Part shown: positions 33,800 through 43,770 of the stretch, piece by piece | How positions within the stretch are numbered: position 1 is the stretch's first letter | How the letters are laid out: each line of letters begins with the position of its first letter | NCBI GenBank assembly: GCA_951799405.1 | Contig: OX637343.1 | Coordinates: 2,232,001 to 2,296,000 of the forward strand | Origin: Agapetus fuscipes | Taxonomy: Eukaryota > Arthropoda > Insecta > Trichoptera > Glossosomatidae | Direction of reading: 5' to 3' | DNA: 64,000 bases | Translations under genes and position numbers: made by a program | The notes under the pieces: generated by a model | Database searches by the model: none | What the model was told of the DNA's origin: nothing | Seen by the model: the letters and a program-made list of their open reading frames with translations, nothing else

Positions 33800-36700
33800 T
33801 TAGTCTGTGGCCAGGACGGTGATGGTCTTTCCCTTTGGATCGTCGAACCTGTCCATGGTGCGGATGTCCATCATCATGGTGACCCCGATGGAGGTGATGA
33901 ACAGCAGCAGGAAGACCACGAAGAGGCCCGACCAGATGGGAACCGTGGTGAAGCCCTGGCAGTCGTAGGCCAGCTCAAAGCGCTCGATGCCAACTGTCTC
34001 CCCAAAGAATGGTTGCACCTACAAATTAAACAATATTGTTATAATTTTACTGGGGTTCTCTTTTAATTAAACTGCAATTGTTTATTTTAACATAATTTAT
34101 TTTACACTCCCAATAATAATACTAATCTATAATCTAAGTTGCAAGATATAATTACATTTAAAGCTCATATCAAATGCAAGCTCACAAACAAACACGTGTA
34201 GTGCGCGCTTACAAATGCTGAATGTGTACTTACTAATAAAATCCAAACCTCAAATGAACATAAGCCCTGCAAAAACATAAAAGTTACAAAACCCAAAGTA
34301 TGACGGCATTACCTGGAAGTCCTTGAAAGTGAGTGTGGAGTTGCCGTCAGTGAAGATGGTGGCGGGGGAGCAGTGGTAGGAGAAGCCGGGCCCCGCGTAC
34401 AGCTCGTCCCCGCCCTTCAGGTGCAGGGGATCCACCCCCACCTCACTCACATTCACGTACTCTGAAAACAACCATCACATTCATTCAATCAATATTGTTA
34501 TGATTATACTTGAGTTCTCTTTTAATTAAACCGCAATTATTTATTTTAACAGAATTTATTTTACACGGTTTGGTTCACAATTTAAAACAATTGACAATCA
34601 CTGATTTCTAGCTCTTGCTTTCGACTTCACGGCTCAATGTTTTAATCAACACTCGCCTGAACACAATTTTGGCTTACATTTATATAAATTCATACGGACG
34701 TTTCTCAACTGTTCTTGATTTCTCGAGCATAGTGGATGATTGGAGAACATTTTTCTACCAGCGTGATTAGAATCACGTATGCACTACTGCTACCATACTC
34801 TTGTAACAATATTAAGGTGATTCATTCGGTGAGCGCTGTTTTTGCGTGAATCACACTTTTGTAAATAAGAACCTAAATCTAATCTAAATCTCAACTACAA
34901 AGATATACATCATTTATGATCATATAAAACACATTCCCACAAGCAGACATGTATAAGTTCGCGCTTAAACATAACGCATGTGGACTTACAAGATAAAAAC
35001 CCGAATCTCAAATTAACATACACCCTGCAACTCTTTCTGACCTTCTCTGAAACAGAGGTGACATTGGCAAATTGAACCATTTTTTACAGCATGGTTGATC
35101 AGCCGCATACTAACGTATAAGTCAAGGAACATACACAACAAGTAACATTTTTTTTAAATCACAAAGAATAATATGTAAGTATGGACATCAAAACTAAAAC
35201 AGAAAACAAATTCCGATTAAAAAAAAACCCCCTAGCTGCCAATAACCTAAATAAGCAGTAACAAGATATTTTAAAAGATTAAAATAAAAACTTGCTTTGT
35301 TTTAATTCACATGAGTTTTATTTTTGTACACGACCAGTTTCGGGAGAAGCAGTACCTCTCATCTTCTATTTACACCTGAAGATGGGAGGTACTGCTTCTC
35401 CCGAAACTGGTTGTGTACAAAAATAAACTCATGTGAATTAAAACAAAGCAATTTTTATTTTAATCTATTAAAATGAACTTTCACAAAGTTACTGCTGAAA
35501 ATCTAGATAATATAACAAGATATTTGTTTGCCTTTTCTCTAGCAACCCTAAATTTTGTTGTGGAATTTGCCCTGAGTACTTTCATTGATAAATCCATAAA
35601 CAAAGGAGTAAAATATTGCCATTAACAGAATTCAAATTGGAACTGCAGTCAATGACAGGATAAAAAATGTTTGCATCATACTGTCTATCTCGCCAGATAT
35701 TTCTACAAAAACAAAACATTCTTACTATCTGTTATATTGCATAGAAGTAAAATGAGAGCAATGCTTTGTATACTCACTAATGTACCAGTACTCGTCTATC
35801 TCCTCCACGAAGTTGAACAGCAGGCTGATGTCCTGGAACTTGAGGGTGAGCTGCATCTGGCTGGCGCTGTCGTTGGCGAGGCTGGCAACACCGTTGGCCA
35901 GCACTGTCTCGTTCTGCTCCCCCTCCCTCTGCAGTGAGACACCAGTGGTGTACAGGTAAACCTTGTTGTCCACGTTGTAGAAACCATTCAGCGGGGTGGC
36001 CTCTTCTTTAGTCTGGACAACAGAATAACTAATCAATGTCACTATTATTTGACCCTCTTGACTCCCAAGATAGAGATGAAATGCATGTGCTTGCACGCCA
36101 TGGCCATTGTGTATAGCAGATATTATGATGACATTGGACAGTTAAGCGATACAAGATATGTTGTGAAATGCTAGAACGGGTGGTAAGCTAATTGCCATCT
36201 ATGTTTTATTTTAAAAGTACTGAATGTGTATAGGGGCTGTCCATATATTACGTCATTCGCATTAAAGGGGGGGGAGTCTGGTCTGCGGATGATGGCAAAT
36301 GATGTACGAGTACCAAAAGTGACGTCTTTCTTGTACTTAAATACCGATTTCTACAAAATATACAAAATATTATGTAAGTAATATAACATTATTAATTATT
36401 AAGCTCATCCATTATTACAGCAAGAGGGGGGGGGGTCATTAGATAATGACTATAGGATGATTGTAAGGGGGGGGGGGGGTCGAAAATCGGACAAAATCGA
36501 TGACGTAATTTATGGACGGCCCCATAGGAAATGTTTTTATACTACAAATATGCAATGGGATGTGACGTAATTAATAAAATCAGCTGGGTTACATCCAGCG
36601 ATTAGACCATCGGGGCCTGGATAAGATAGTTGTGAATGACCTTAAGTGATGTAGGATAGTGGGAAGATCCAGATTAAGGTGGCTGGATGGAATGGCGGAA

Positions 36701-38517
36701 GACTGCTGTGCGGTAGGAGAAAGGTGTCGGACAGGCAGCAGTAGCTGCGGTTGATCGGAGGCTAAGACCCAACCAGTGTGGTTGCGCCTTTGATGCTATG
36801 CTGAGAGGTGAACGTTTGATTTAACCCTTCACCTGCAGGTGGCACACATAGGCGTCAAAAGTAACCTTACATACAGTGCGGCTGTCGATCATAAACGTCA
36901 TCCAACTTTCAACTTATCCCTGACATCTATGCTCAAGAATTCAAAAGACTGCAAGTGGAAATATGTGCTAAACCTTTGTGATTTTTGTTCTTAAATAACA
37001 AATACATGTGACTGTTCACATAGTTTGAAGTGTCCTCAATAAATTAAGGAAGGAAATAATTTTTTTTTACAAATGTGCTTGAAAAAGTTTTCTGTGCTGG
37101 GGTTATTCATACAGCCAGAAGATTTAGAAGCGAAAAGGTTAACCACTGTGCTGCCCACTCAGGCTATGATATAACAGAGCGGTCTTCCTGTACAAGTATG
37201 CCAGGGCAGGTCAACTGCATGTCCCGTCATGTATGTGGCTGTTCCAATGTACCTCAGAGGCCCCCAGTTCTTTTCACCATGGTATCGATTGAGAATAACA
37301 ATCAATGCGACAACGCCCCAGCGGTAAAAGTCTCGACGGCCGTCGGTAGATCTTACCGTACCTATCTGTAGGTAGGACAGAATAAAACAAAAACAGCTGA
37401 TCGTTGTTCCATCTTAAAACGGATCAGCTGTTGATACACAGCCATGTTTTATTTTGCCATATCTTCAAATAGATATGGTAAGATCTATCAACGGTTGTCG
37501 AGACCTGCACCCCTGGACAGATATTAGTAAAGAACCTTTTTTTTCAAGCATTGGTAGTTATTTTCACACTTTTATTGTCAGTCATTCATACTCCATACTT
37601 TCTAGATAATCAAACCCTCTCATCATCTATTTTTGTACTTTCATTCTCACATTTTTCTTTATTATACCGCACTCGGCACTCATTCATTATCCAGTTCTTT
37701 ATCAGCGGGAAAACATCACTTGTCTAAGTAAGGTTCTTAGCAACCATAACAAAATATTTGTCAGTCTTCTCTATAGAAACCCAACCGTGTGACAACAAAA
37801 CATTTTTATTATTTCAAATGTGCCGATCTCCGAAAAAGGCGGTTATTTTTTAAAAAGCAAGTGATACAATATTCCTACCTCTGCCAGCAGAGCGCGCCGC
37901 TGCCTGTTGTAGCTCTCCGTCACCTCCCACGAGGGGAATCTGGATGTGTAGATAGCCAACACCGAGTCGTGCTTCATCAGCAGCTTGTCGAACATCTCCG
38001 TCATAAACTCATCATGGCGCCTCAGCATGTGGAACCTGTTCTCATTGTCTCTGGCATCCTTCAGGTTGATGTACAAAAACTGACCGGAACCCGGAGCAAT
38101 ATCCGCAGACAAACCTTCATCAGTCAAATGCACGCGATCCACTTTTTCAGGATCTGCAAGCTTATTCAAGGTTGGCAGGGCTGCGTGGACAAACGGAAGG
38201 TATATAACAGACTCCCCTGAGAGCTTCTCGTGCAGTCCGGGGTACGGCGTCCTTCCGTGACCGTCTTTTCCTGTGAAATCTTCAACGCTCAAAGTCTCCT
38301 CAACAAATACGACGGTGAAAGGTTTTCTGTCGAGTTGTTCGGTTAAAATGGAAGAAAACTTATCAGAGTTGGTTTTGCTGAGGGCTCTCGTCTTGTGCGA
38401 AGCCCCTGTAGTGGCGCCCCACATGAAAACTGGAACGTATTCGGTGGGTTGAACATATTGTAAGGACGACACTGCTACTAAGGCGATGGCCAGGAAATGA
38501 AAGCCCACACTAGACAT
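33800..38517 (-). CDS. VhaAC45: V-ATPase accessory subunit S1 (Ac45)
   Basis: Four minus-strand exons join in frame to 413 residues: 38517-37879, 36012-35778, 34461-34313 and 34018-33800, all GT-AG. The start is followed by a hydrophobic signal peptide (FHFLAIALVAVSSLQ). A luminal region with several N-x-S/T sequons follows, and a C-terminal membrane helix (LFVVFLLLFITSIGVTMMM, about residues 372-390) ends in a short cytosolic tail with MDRFDDPKGKTITV. The last exon's FELAYDCQGFT...W-GLFV segment is the signature of the ATP6AP1 family. Family knowledge: Ac45 is a type I membrane protein that joins the V0 sector and guides V-ATPase assembly and sorting; it is usually cleaved in the lumen. Length is near the fly protein and shorter than the human (470). 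Introns contain SINE-D, hairpin and GGGGC-ended elements. Its promoter is shared head-to-head with the SANT-like gene at 39035. Confidence 0.95.
34122..34270 (-). repeat. SINE-D tail half next to Ac45 exon 3
   Basis: (ATAATCT)n, AGTTGCAAGATATAATTAC and AAATGAACATAAGCCCTGCA; it breaks off about 43 bp from the exon 3 donor. Confidence 0.65.
34877..35133 (-). repeat. SINE-D copy
   Basis: CTAATCTAAATCTC, CTACAAAGATATACATC, AACGCATGTGGAC, CTGAAACAGAGGTGAC and AAGTCAAGGAACATAC. Confidence 0.72.
35278..35466. mobile_element. Near-perfect hairpin element
   Basis: Arms of about 85 bp are almost identical, with the block CGGGAGAAGCAGTACCTC, around an 11 bp loop (TATTTACACCT). It lies in Ac45 intron 2. 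Confidence 0.8.
36233..36523. mobile_element. GGGGCYGTCCATA-ended MITE, copy 1
   Basis: GGGGCTGTCCATATATTACG on the left is repeated inverted at the right as CGTAATTTATGGACGGCCCC; both ends are bordered by ATA. The interior has long G runs (8-11 G). Copy 2 is 60356-60634. Confidence 0.8.
36600..36800 (+). mobile_element. LINE C-terminal fragment
   Basis: GRSRLRWLDGMAEDC is encoded near 36662, resembling the GRP--RW-D--ED motif at the end of non-LTR ORF2 proteins; stops interrupt it. Confidence 0.5.
36842..37145 (-). repeat. Dispersed repeat, family E
   Basis: Inverted relative of 48895-49090: CACATAGGCGTCA, GTCATCCAACTTTCAACTTA, CTCAAGAATTC, GTGATTTTTGTTCTTAA and CATGTGACTGTTCACATAG. The GAAAAAGTTTTCTGT to GAAGCGAAAAGGTTAA piece (37079-37145) recurs at 15060-15125 and 45360-45430. 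Confidence 0.5.
37330..37507. mobile_element. Foldback MITE
   Basis: GTCTCGACGGCCGTCGGTAG and TAGATCTTACC pair with GGTAAGATCTA and CAACGGTTGTCGAGAC on the right; an inner CAGCTGATC inverted repeat is present. Confidence 0.6.
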
Positions 38518-39034
38518 AGTGCACTTTTGTTAATAGCACACACTTAAAGGGAAGAAAGTTCAAATTTATTCACTAGTTTTGCACCATTTAAGCTAATATT
38601 TTTTTCGTTGTGCAAACGTAAGACAACTAAAGTCATGTGAACTCGGAAATTTGATCATATGATTCGGAAACACCTACTTTTTTATTTTTTCAAATGGCTG
38701 ATAATGCAAAATATATGCAGCTAGAGCAAATTCAAGGTTTTTTTTTTAAATGGGTTTCAAAACACAAAGGTACCGGCAGAAATACGGATTTCAAACAAAA
38801 AAGGTTCATAAAAAAGAGATTTCAGACGGTTTTTATTTTTTGCTCCACTAAAATAGCAAAAAAAAGTATTATAACCATTTATTTTTGTACCTACCTAGTC
38901 AGCTGAAATTAGGTAGGTAATTATTTCTTGGATTCTAAAATGGGAGCTTATTTTTTACGTATGGTATTAGAATTCACTGACGGCTGAACTGTCACAGACT
39001 GTCATTGTTTTCAATTTTCCTACAAAGATAACAA
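38518..39034. promoter_or_regulatory. Bidirectional promoter region
   Basis: The 517 bp between the Ac45 ATG (minus) and the SANT-like protein ATG (plus) must hold both promoters. It is AT-rich, free of recognised repeats and shows no TATA element I would defend. Confidence 0.45.
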
Positions 39035-42000
39035 ATGAACGACCCAACCAAGAATGATAAAATCAAGAGCTCGCCGATCGTAGAATCGAAGAATAATGGA
39101 GAATTAGACTTGATAAACATCCTGCAGCGCGCCGTGAAACATGAAAACCAGACGGAAGAGGACATCCCGTCTTTCACAGAGGTGAACCTCTCGGAAGGGG
39201 ATGGAGACTCGGACTATCAGATCTTCCAAGTTGGTGACTACTCCCAACCGTGTAATGAAGACAATATCACATGTGGTTAGTTCAAAACAATGCATCTAAT
39301 CTAATCTAAGTTGCAAAGATATGTTACATTGGAGATTCACATTACATGCATTCTCACAACCAGACATGTACAAGTTCGCGCTTGCACATGCCTCATGTGA
39401 GCCTACAACATAAAAACAAAATTCTCAAATGGACATACACCCTGCAACTCTTGCCGTCCTTCCCTGTAACAGGGGTGACATTGGCAAAGTGAACCATTTT
39501 TACAGCATGGGTGGTCAGCCGCATACCAACCTATAAGGCAAGGAACAAGGTATGAGTCGTATTTTTTTTTAAGGAAGCCTGTGCGGGACACTTTCTAGAT
39601 TCAAGAGACTCTAGGGTATGACACTTGTTATAGTTCCGTAAAGGTGTTGGTGATGTGGCAGTTGTCCTTATCCGGTTGCAGGGCAGTTAGCTGCGCAGTG
39701 CTGTGGTGTGTGTTGCGTTGCTTAGTTTTGAGACACTGAGAGGACTGTAACTGTAACTCTGTCGCCATTCCGCTAGGGGTGGCCAGAGCCTCTGCAGAGC
39801 TGCCTCCATTTTTTCCTATCCTTACATACCTCTTTCAATTCATTCATATCCATCACCTTTTTCATGCATTTTCTTCTTTTACGCTCACTTTGTATATCCC
39901 ATTCTTTCACAATCTCCTGAATCTGATCACTCTATACTTTTCTCGGTCATCCCTTCCCTCTTTTTCCTTTCACACTTTCTTTGTATACATACTTTGTCAG
40001 TCTATCATCATTCATTCTTTCCACATGCCCAAACCATCTCATCACATTCTTTTGTACCTTAACTTTCACATCCTCTTTCAAATTACATTCTTTCTTTACC
40101 CATTCATTCCTAACTCTATCCCTCAGAGTTTTTCCTGTCATGCTTCTCAAATGCTTCATTTCCACCGTACATACTTTACTCATTTCGCTATCGTTCACTG
40201 TCCATGCTTCACTTCCATACATCAAAGTCGGTAACAATATTCGGATTCGGATCCCGAGGGAGCACAAAAAAGATACAATTTATATTTCCAATATGCTCTT
40301 CGCTGGGTTGAAAAAATTCATAAAATCTTTACCAAAGACCGGTCATTAAAAGGTTCATCCAGCCTTACAGCACCTGGGTCTTGTTTGAGTATTGGCGCTT
40401 TGTAGCGACGACCAAGCTCGTACACCTCTGCGGCACTACAACAAGTGTCATAGACCCCTAGAGTCTCTAGAATCTAAGGAGTCTCCCGCACAGGATTTCT
40501 TTAAAAAAAAAAAAAAATATGCTATTGTGTACCGCCATTCTCAGATCCATCGTCAATTGCTTGTTATTTACTATTCTTCCTATTGCTCCGACCACTTTCT
40601 TTCCCTTACACATCCTATTCTCAAGTTCTCTTGTCATCTTTCCATTCTTCTCAAACATAAGTACTTCCTAAGTATCTAAATTCATCCACAATTTCAACTT
40701 TCGTACCATTCAACATAAACGTGCATTCTGGAAATGGTCATATTGCACTAAAGGCGGCTATCTGGGATTGTTTTTGAAAATAAGTTAAATGTATGACCAA
40801 AGACCGGTCGCCAAGGGTCCATCCAGCCTTACAGCAACTGGGTCTTGCTTGAAAATTGGCACTTTTTTGCGACGACCAAGCTCATAAAAAGTTCAGTTGG
40901 TAGAATGCCATTCCATGCCGTGAGCAAGAGTTCAATCCCCACAGAGGGCGTCAGAAATGATTTCCCGTTTCGGTGTTTTCAAACCAAAATAAATACTGGA
41001 AAGTCTCAAGTCAGCCTTCACATGAAATGAGAACCAGCCTCTGGAGCTGGGAAATCCCCACTTCAAGTAAAGCCGTTAAGTAAGGTTGCCCCCTCACCTG
41101 TTAAAATAAATAGGTTCCATATGCCAAGCCTTTGGGGACAACACCTGCTTAAATAAAAAACAAATTTGTAGTGAGACCATTGACACAATCACTTTATTTG
41201 GGCTATGTAGCCGTGATGCCCATCGGAGCAAAAGGCGAAACTGTCCGGAAAGAATTAACCAGACCACGGCTACATAGCCCGAATAAAGTGATTGTGTCAA
41301 CAAGAACCGACCGTGAAAGCTTCAATGTACAATTAAGTGAGACCATTGTTTAATGTAGTCTTGTTATATTTTAGATTCTGATGCATCTACGGAAAAGTCA
41401 ACAACTGGACCCGCTAGACCGTGGGATCGAAGAGCAACATATATACTCATAAACCTGTACAAGAAGTTCCGCAGACTAGTCGGGAGTAAAACAATCAGAA
41501 CACAGAAGAAAATGTGGGTGAAGATATCAGCAGAACTGAGAAAGAAACATAACCTAGCATTCTCTCCTCCCAACTGCGAAAACAGATGGCGAGTATTAGA
41601 AAGAAACTATAAAAAAGCTACACAACTCAGCAGAGAAGGCTCGAGACGCCATTTTGAATATGCAGAAGAAATGGACGCCATACACAGCAGAGGATATGAC
41701 AAATTTTCATCTAAACTCAATAAGGAAAAGAATTCCGCAACGCTTCAAAAGGATGAACTGTCAAAGTCTTTGTCTATTTACACATTATACCCGGAAGCAC
41801 TGCGGCAAATCAAAGATGGCGACTCACCGAAAATAAACGAGGAACCGCCTAGCTTAGAGAATAATTTACACAACAGTATGCCGGAGCGACGTGATGAACT
41901 CGAGGTGTTGAACGCAATCAGAGAGGATTTTAAACAGTACCACAGTGAAATGCTGAAAGTGGAGAGGTTGAAGTTGATGGCGAAGAAGAGGAACAACGAC

Positions 42001-42108
42001 TTGAAGGAGGAGCGCAACCAAATACTCCAGAAACTCTTGGACAGAATTGATTCCAGGAACGCACCTGCTAACAATAACCTCATTACCAACTTTGTACCAC
42101 AGTTGTAG
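39035..42108 (+). CDS. Myb/SANT-like DNA-binding domain protein
   Basis: Two exons, 39035-39275 and 41375-42108, join in phase (GT-AG) to 324 residues. Residues 1-80 are acidic and disordered (SEGDGDSDYQIF). About 95-175 form a trihelix Myb/SANT-like domain: aromatic and hydrophobic anchors in RPWDRRATYILINLYKKF, KKMWVKISAELRKKH and NCENRWRVLERNYKK, the spacing expected of Myb_DNA-bind_4/MADF-related domains. The C-terminus (about 245-305) is a charged coiled coil rich in Lys, Glu and Leu (KVERLKLMAKKRNNDLKEER). Such proteins are sequence-specific regulators or domesticated transposon-derived factors; the target is unknown. The single intron holds a SINE-D, a SINE-B, a dead LINE and a foldback element. 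The exact name is not recognised, but the gene model is solid. Confidence 0.85.
39294..39546 (-). repeat. SINE-D copy
   Basis: (CTAAT)n tail, AGTTGCAAAGATATG, GCCTCATGTGAGCC and AAGGCAAGGAACAA; it begins only 18 bp after the exon 1 donor of the SANT-like gene. A SINE-B tail scrap (poly-T, CTGTGCGGGACAC) follows at 39561-39650. Confidence 0.75.
39750..40690 (-). mobile_element. Dead LINE fragment split by a SINE-B
   Basis: The minus strand encodes MFEKNGKMTRELENRMCKGK and MAVHNSI (40658-40520), then after the SINE resumes LLPTLMYGSEAWTVN and GHVERMNDDRLTKYVY (40230-39950). YGSE-W and GH--RM-DDR are classic non-LTR RT C-terminal motifs. Frameshifts elsewhere show it is inactive. Confidence 0.75.
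40240..40516 (+). repeat. SINE-B (5' truncated) inside the LINE
   Basis: It starts within the box B region (GATTCGGATCCCGAGGG), continues through CTTACAGCACCTGGG, CTCTGCGGCACTACAACA and CCCTAGAGTCTCTAG, and ends in poly-A at 40501-40516. AATAT borders both sides, a likely short TSD, and the LINE frame resumes exactly across it. Confidence 0.8.
40795..41150 (+). repeat. SINE-B/SINE-A fused copy
   Basis: 40795-40887 is a SINE-B body (AAAGACCGGTCGCCAAGGG to GACGACCAAGCTC). Through ATAAAAAGTTC it joins a SINE-A lacking the first head bases (CAGTTGGTAGAATGCC), which runs to about 41150. Confidence 0.72.
41165..41348. mobile_element. Foldback element (CACAATCACTTTATTYGGGC arms)
   Basis: AGTGAGACCATTG flanks both ends directly, while GACACAATCACTTTATT and GGCTATGTAGCCGTG are inverted on the right. 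GCGAAACTGTCCGGAAAGAA is shared with the element at 59650-59880. It ends 27 bp before exon 2 of the SANT-like gene. Confidence 0.65.
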
Positions 42109-42204
42109 GATTCTAATTCATTTAGTGTTTCTCTTAAGGTTTTAATTCAGGGTAAAATTCCATTTAATGCTACGACCAAGCATACATTACGTCGGTGAAG
42201 CAAA

Positions 42205-42580
42205 TCAATGCAACTAAGCTACACATCATCTTACTGTGTATTCCCCAAAGGAAACTCTTTGGGGAAAATGCGGCAAGAAGTCACACTACATGTGTGGCTA
42301 AGTAGTGTTTTTTTAGCGAGTCGCATGTAGCGTGTAAAGCCTATTTCTTTTTAAATTTAAGGGGGCCGGCCTTACGCCAGCCACTCCAGTTAAAGTGGAG
42401 ATTTTCCAGCTCCTAAGGCGGCCTGATTCTCATTTCTTATGAAGGCTGAGTAAGCGTTGCCGGTATTTTATTTTGGATTTGAAATAAACACCGAAACGGG
42501 GAATCATTTCTGTCACCCTCAGTGGGGATCGTACCCTAGCTTTCGGCAACCATTGTACCAACTGAGCTGTTGACCAGACA
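42205..42580 (-). repeat. SINE-A with rearranged tail
   Basis: 42300-42580 is an antisense SINE-A ending in CAACTGAGCTGTTGACC. 42205-42300 holds two facing copies of the 3' tail (CAACTAAGCTACACA and ATGTGTGGCTAAG). Confidence 0.65.
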
Positions 42581-42969
42581 AAATACATTCCGAAAAAGAA
42601 ACTGGTCTTCATTCCTAATTTAGAAATTACCTCATTTTAGCTCAGAAGGCTCACCAAAATATAGAAATAAATTCACTAAATATGTATTTTTTCCATGTTA
42701 TCAAAAAATCCTAGATTTCCATTGTAGATTGTAATGATTAATTTTTAGAATAAATGGGACACAGGCCAATATTCCAGTCAATAGAATAACTATTTAAGAT
42801 TAAGTTATTTATGTTTACTTAACTTCCTTTGTTGGTTTCTTTAATATTTTATTTTATTTTTAATTTAAGTGTTAGCTTGATGGTTAGAATAATGGACTCA
42901 GCCAAAACTCCATCAACAAAAACTGTGGATTACTAGGGAAAATGCAATCTAATATAATGTTATTAGTTG

Positions 42970-43155
42970 CTTAAGACCCAGGGCTGGAAGTCTCCATCAC
43001 CACGGTAATTCTTACCTGCCGAATATTGGTAATATTTGTATGGAGACCTGTCAATCCAAGATGGCCGCAAGTGAACAGATGATTAGTCGTCATACAAATA
43101 TTACCGATATTCGGTAGGTAAGATTTACCGTGGTGATGAGACTTCTAGCCCTGGA
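42970..43155. mobile_element. Foldback MITE (CAGGGCTGGAAGTCTC arms), copy 2
   Basis: Ends CAGGGCTGGAAGTCTC and GAGACTTCTAGCCCTG, with an inner ATATTGGTAATATTTGTATG arm. CAGGG-type ends suggest hAT, but no clean 8 bp TSD was confirmed. Confidence 0.7.
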
Positions 43156-43761
43156 CAAATAAACCTTTGAAATTTTACCGCTAGGAATAAATATAATAAA
43201 AAAATAGGAAAAAATAATTTTGAAGTTTGCGCTGAGTCCATACTGGTCCTTTGAGTTATGTTTTGAAATTTTATGCATGGGTAAGAAATATTGCCAGTGA
43301 TTTAAGTGTTATGAAATGACAGTGCAATGTTACCATGTGTAAAAAGACTTGTTTATAAAAAAAGACCTTTTTTGTATATAGTTTACCTTACCTGGTTATT
43401 TTTTGTTGAAAGAAATCATACATCGCTGCCTTAGTTCTTGTTTACCTTATACGCCATTGAGAAAATTTTACATGAGTAATATATATAATATATAGTAAAC
43501 AATGTTTGCATGTGTACTGGACCAATGTGTCTTATGAAAACAAGAAATTTATTTTAAAAATATTTAAAAGAACTCTCACATTATCGAGTTTTACGGTTTT
43601 TCTTAGCTCAGGTTGTGTAGAATTTGATTCATAAGACAACTGTATGAAAAAGTCATATTTGCCAAGATTGGCGTATACGGTAAACAAGAACTGGGGGAGC
43701 GATATGTTATCCTTTTGTAAAAAACTGTTTTGTAATAAAAAAAATTGCAATTAAACAATTG

Positions 43762-43767
43762 TTTATT
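43762..43767 (-). terminator. Pars2 polyadenylation signal
   Basis: AATAAA on the minus strand lies 3 bases after the TAG stop at 43773-43771. Unusually close to the stop, but no better signal is seen. Confidence 0.45.
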
Positions 43768-43770
43768 TTA

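Noticed and set aside
39779..40349. Two overlapping plus-strand ORFs rich in Phe, His and Ser
   Set aside because: They are antisense shadows of a LINE reverse transcriptase fragment on the minus strand.
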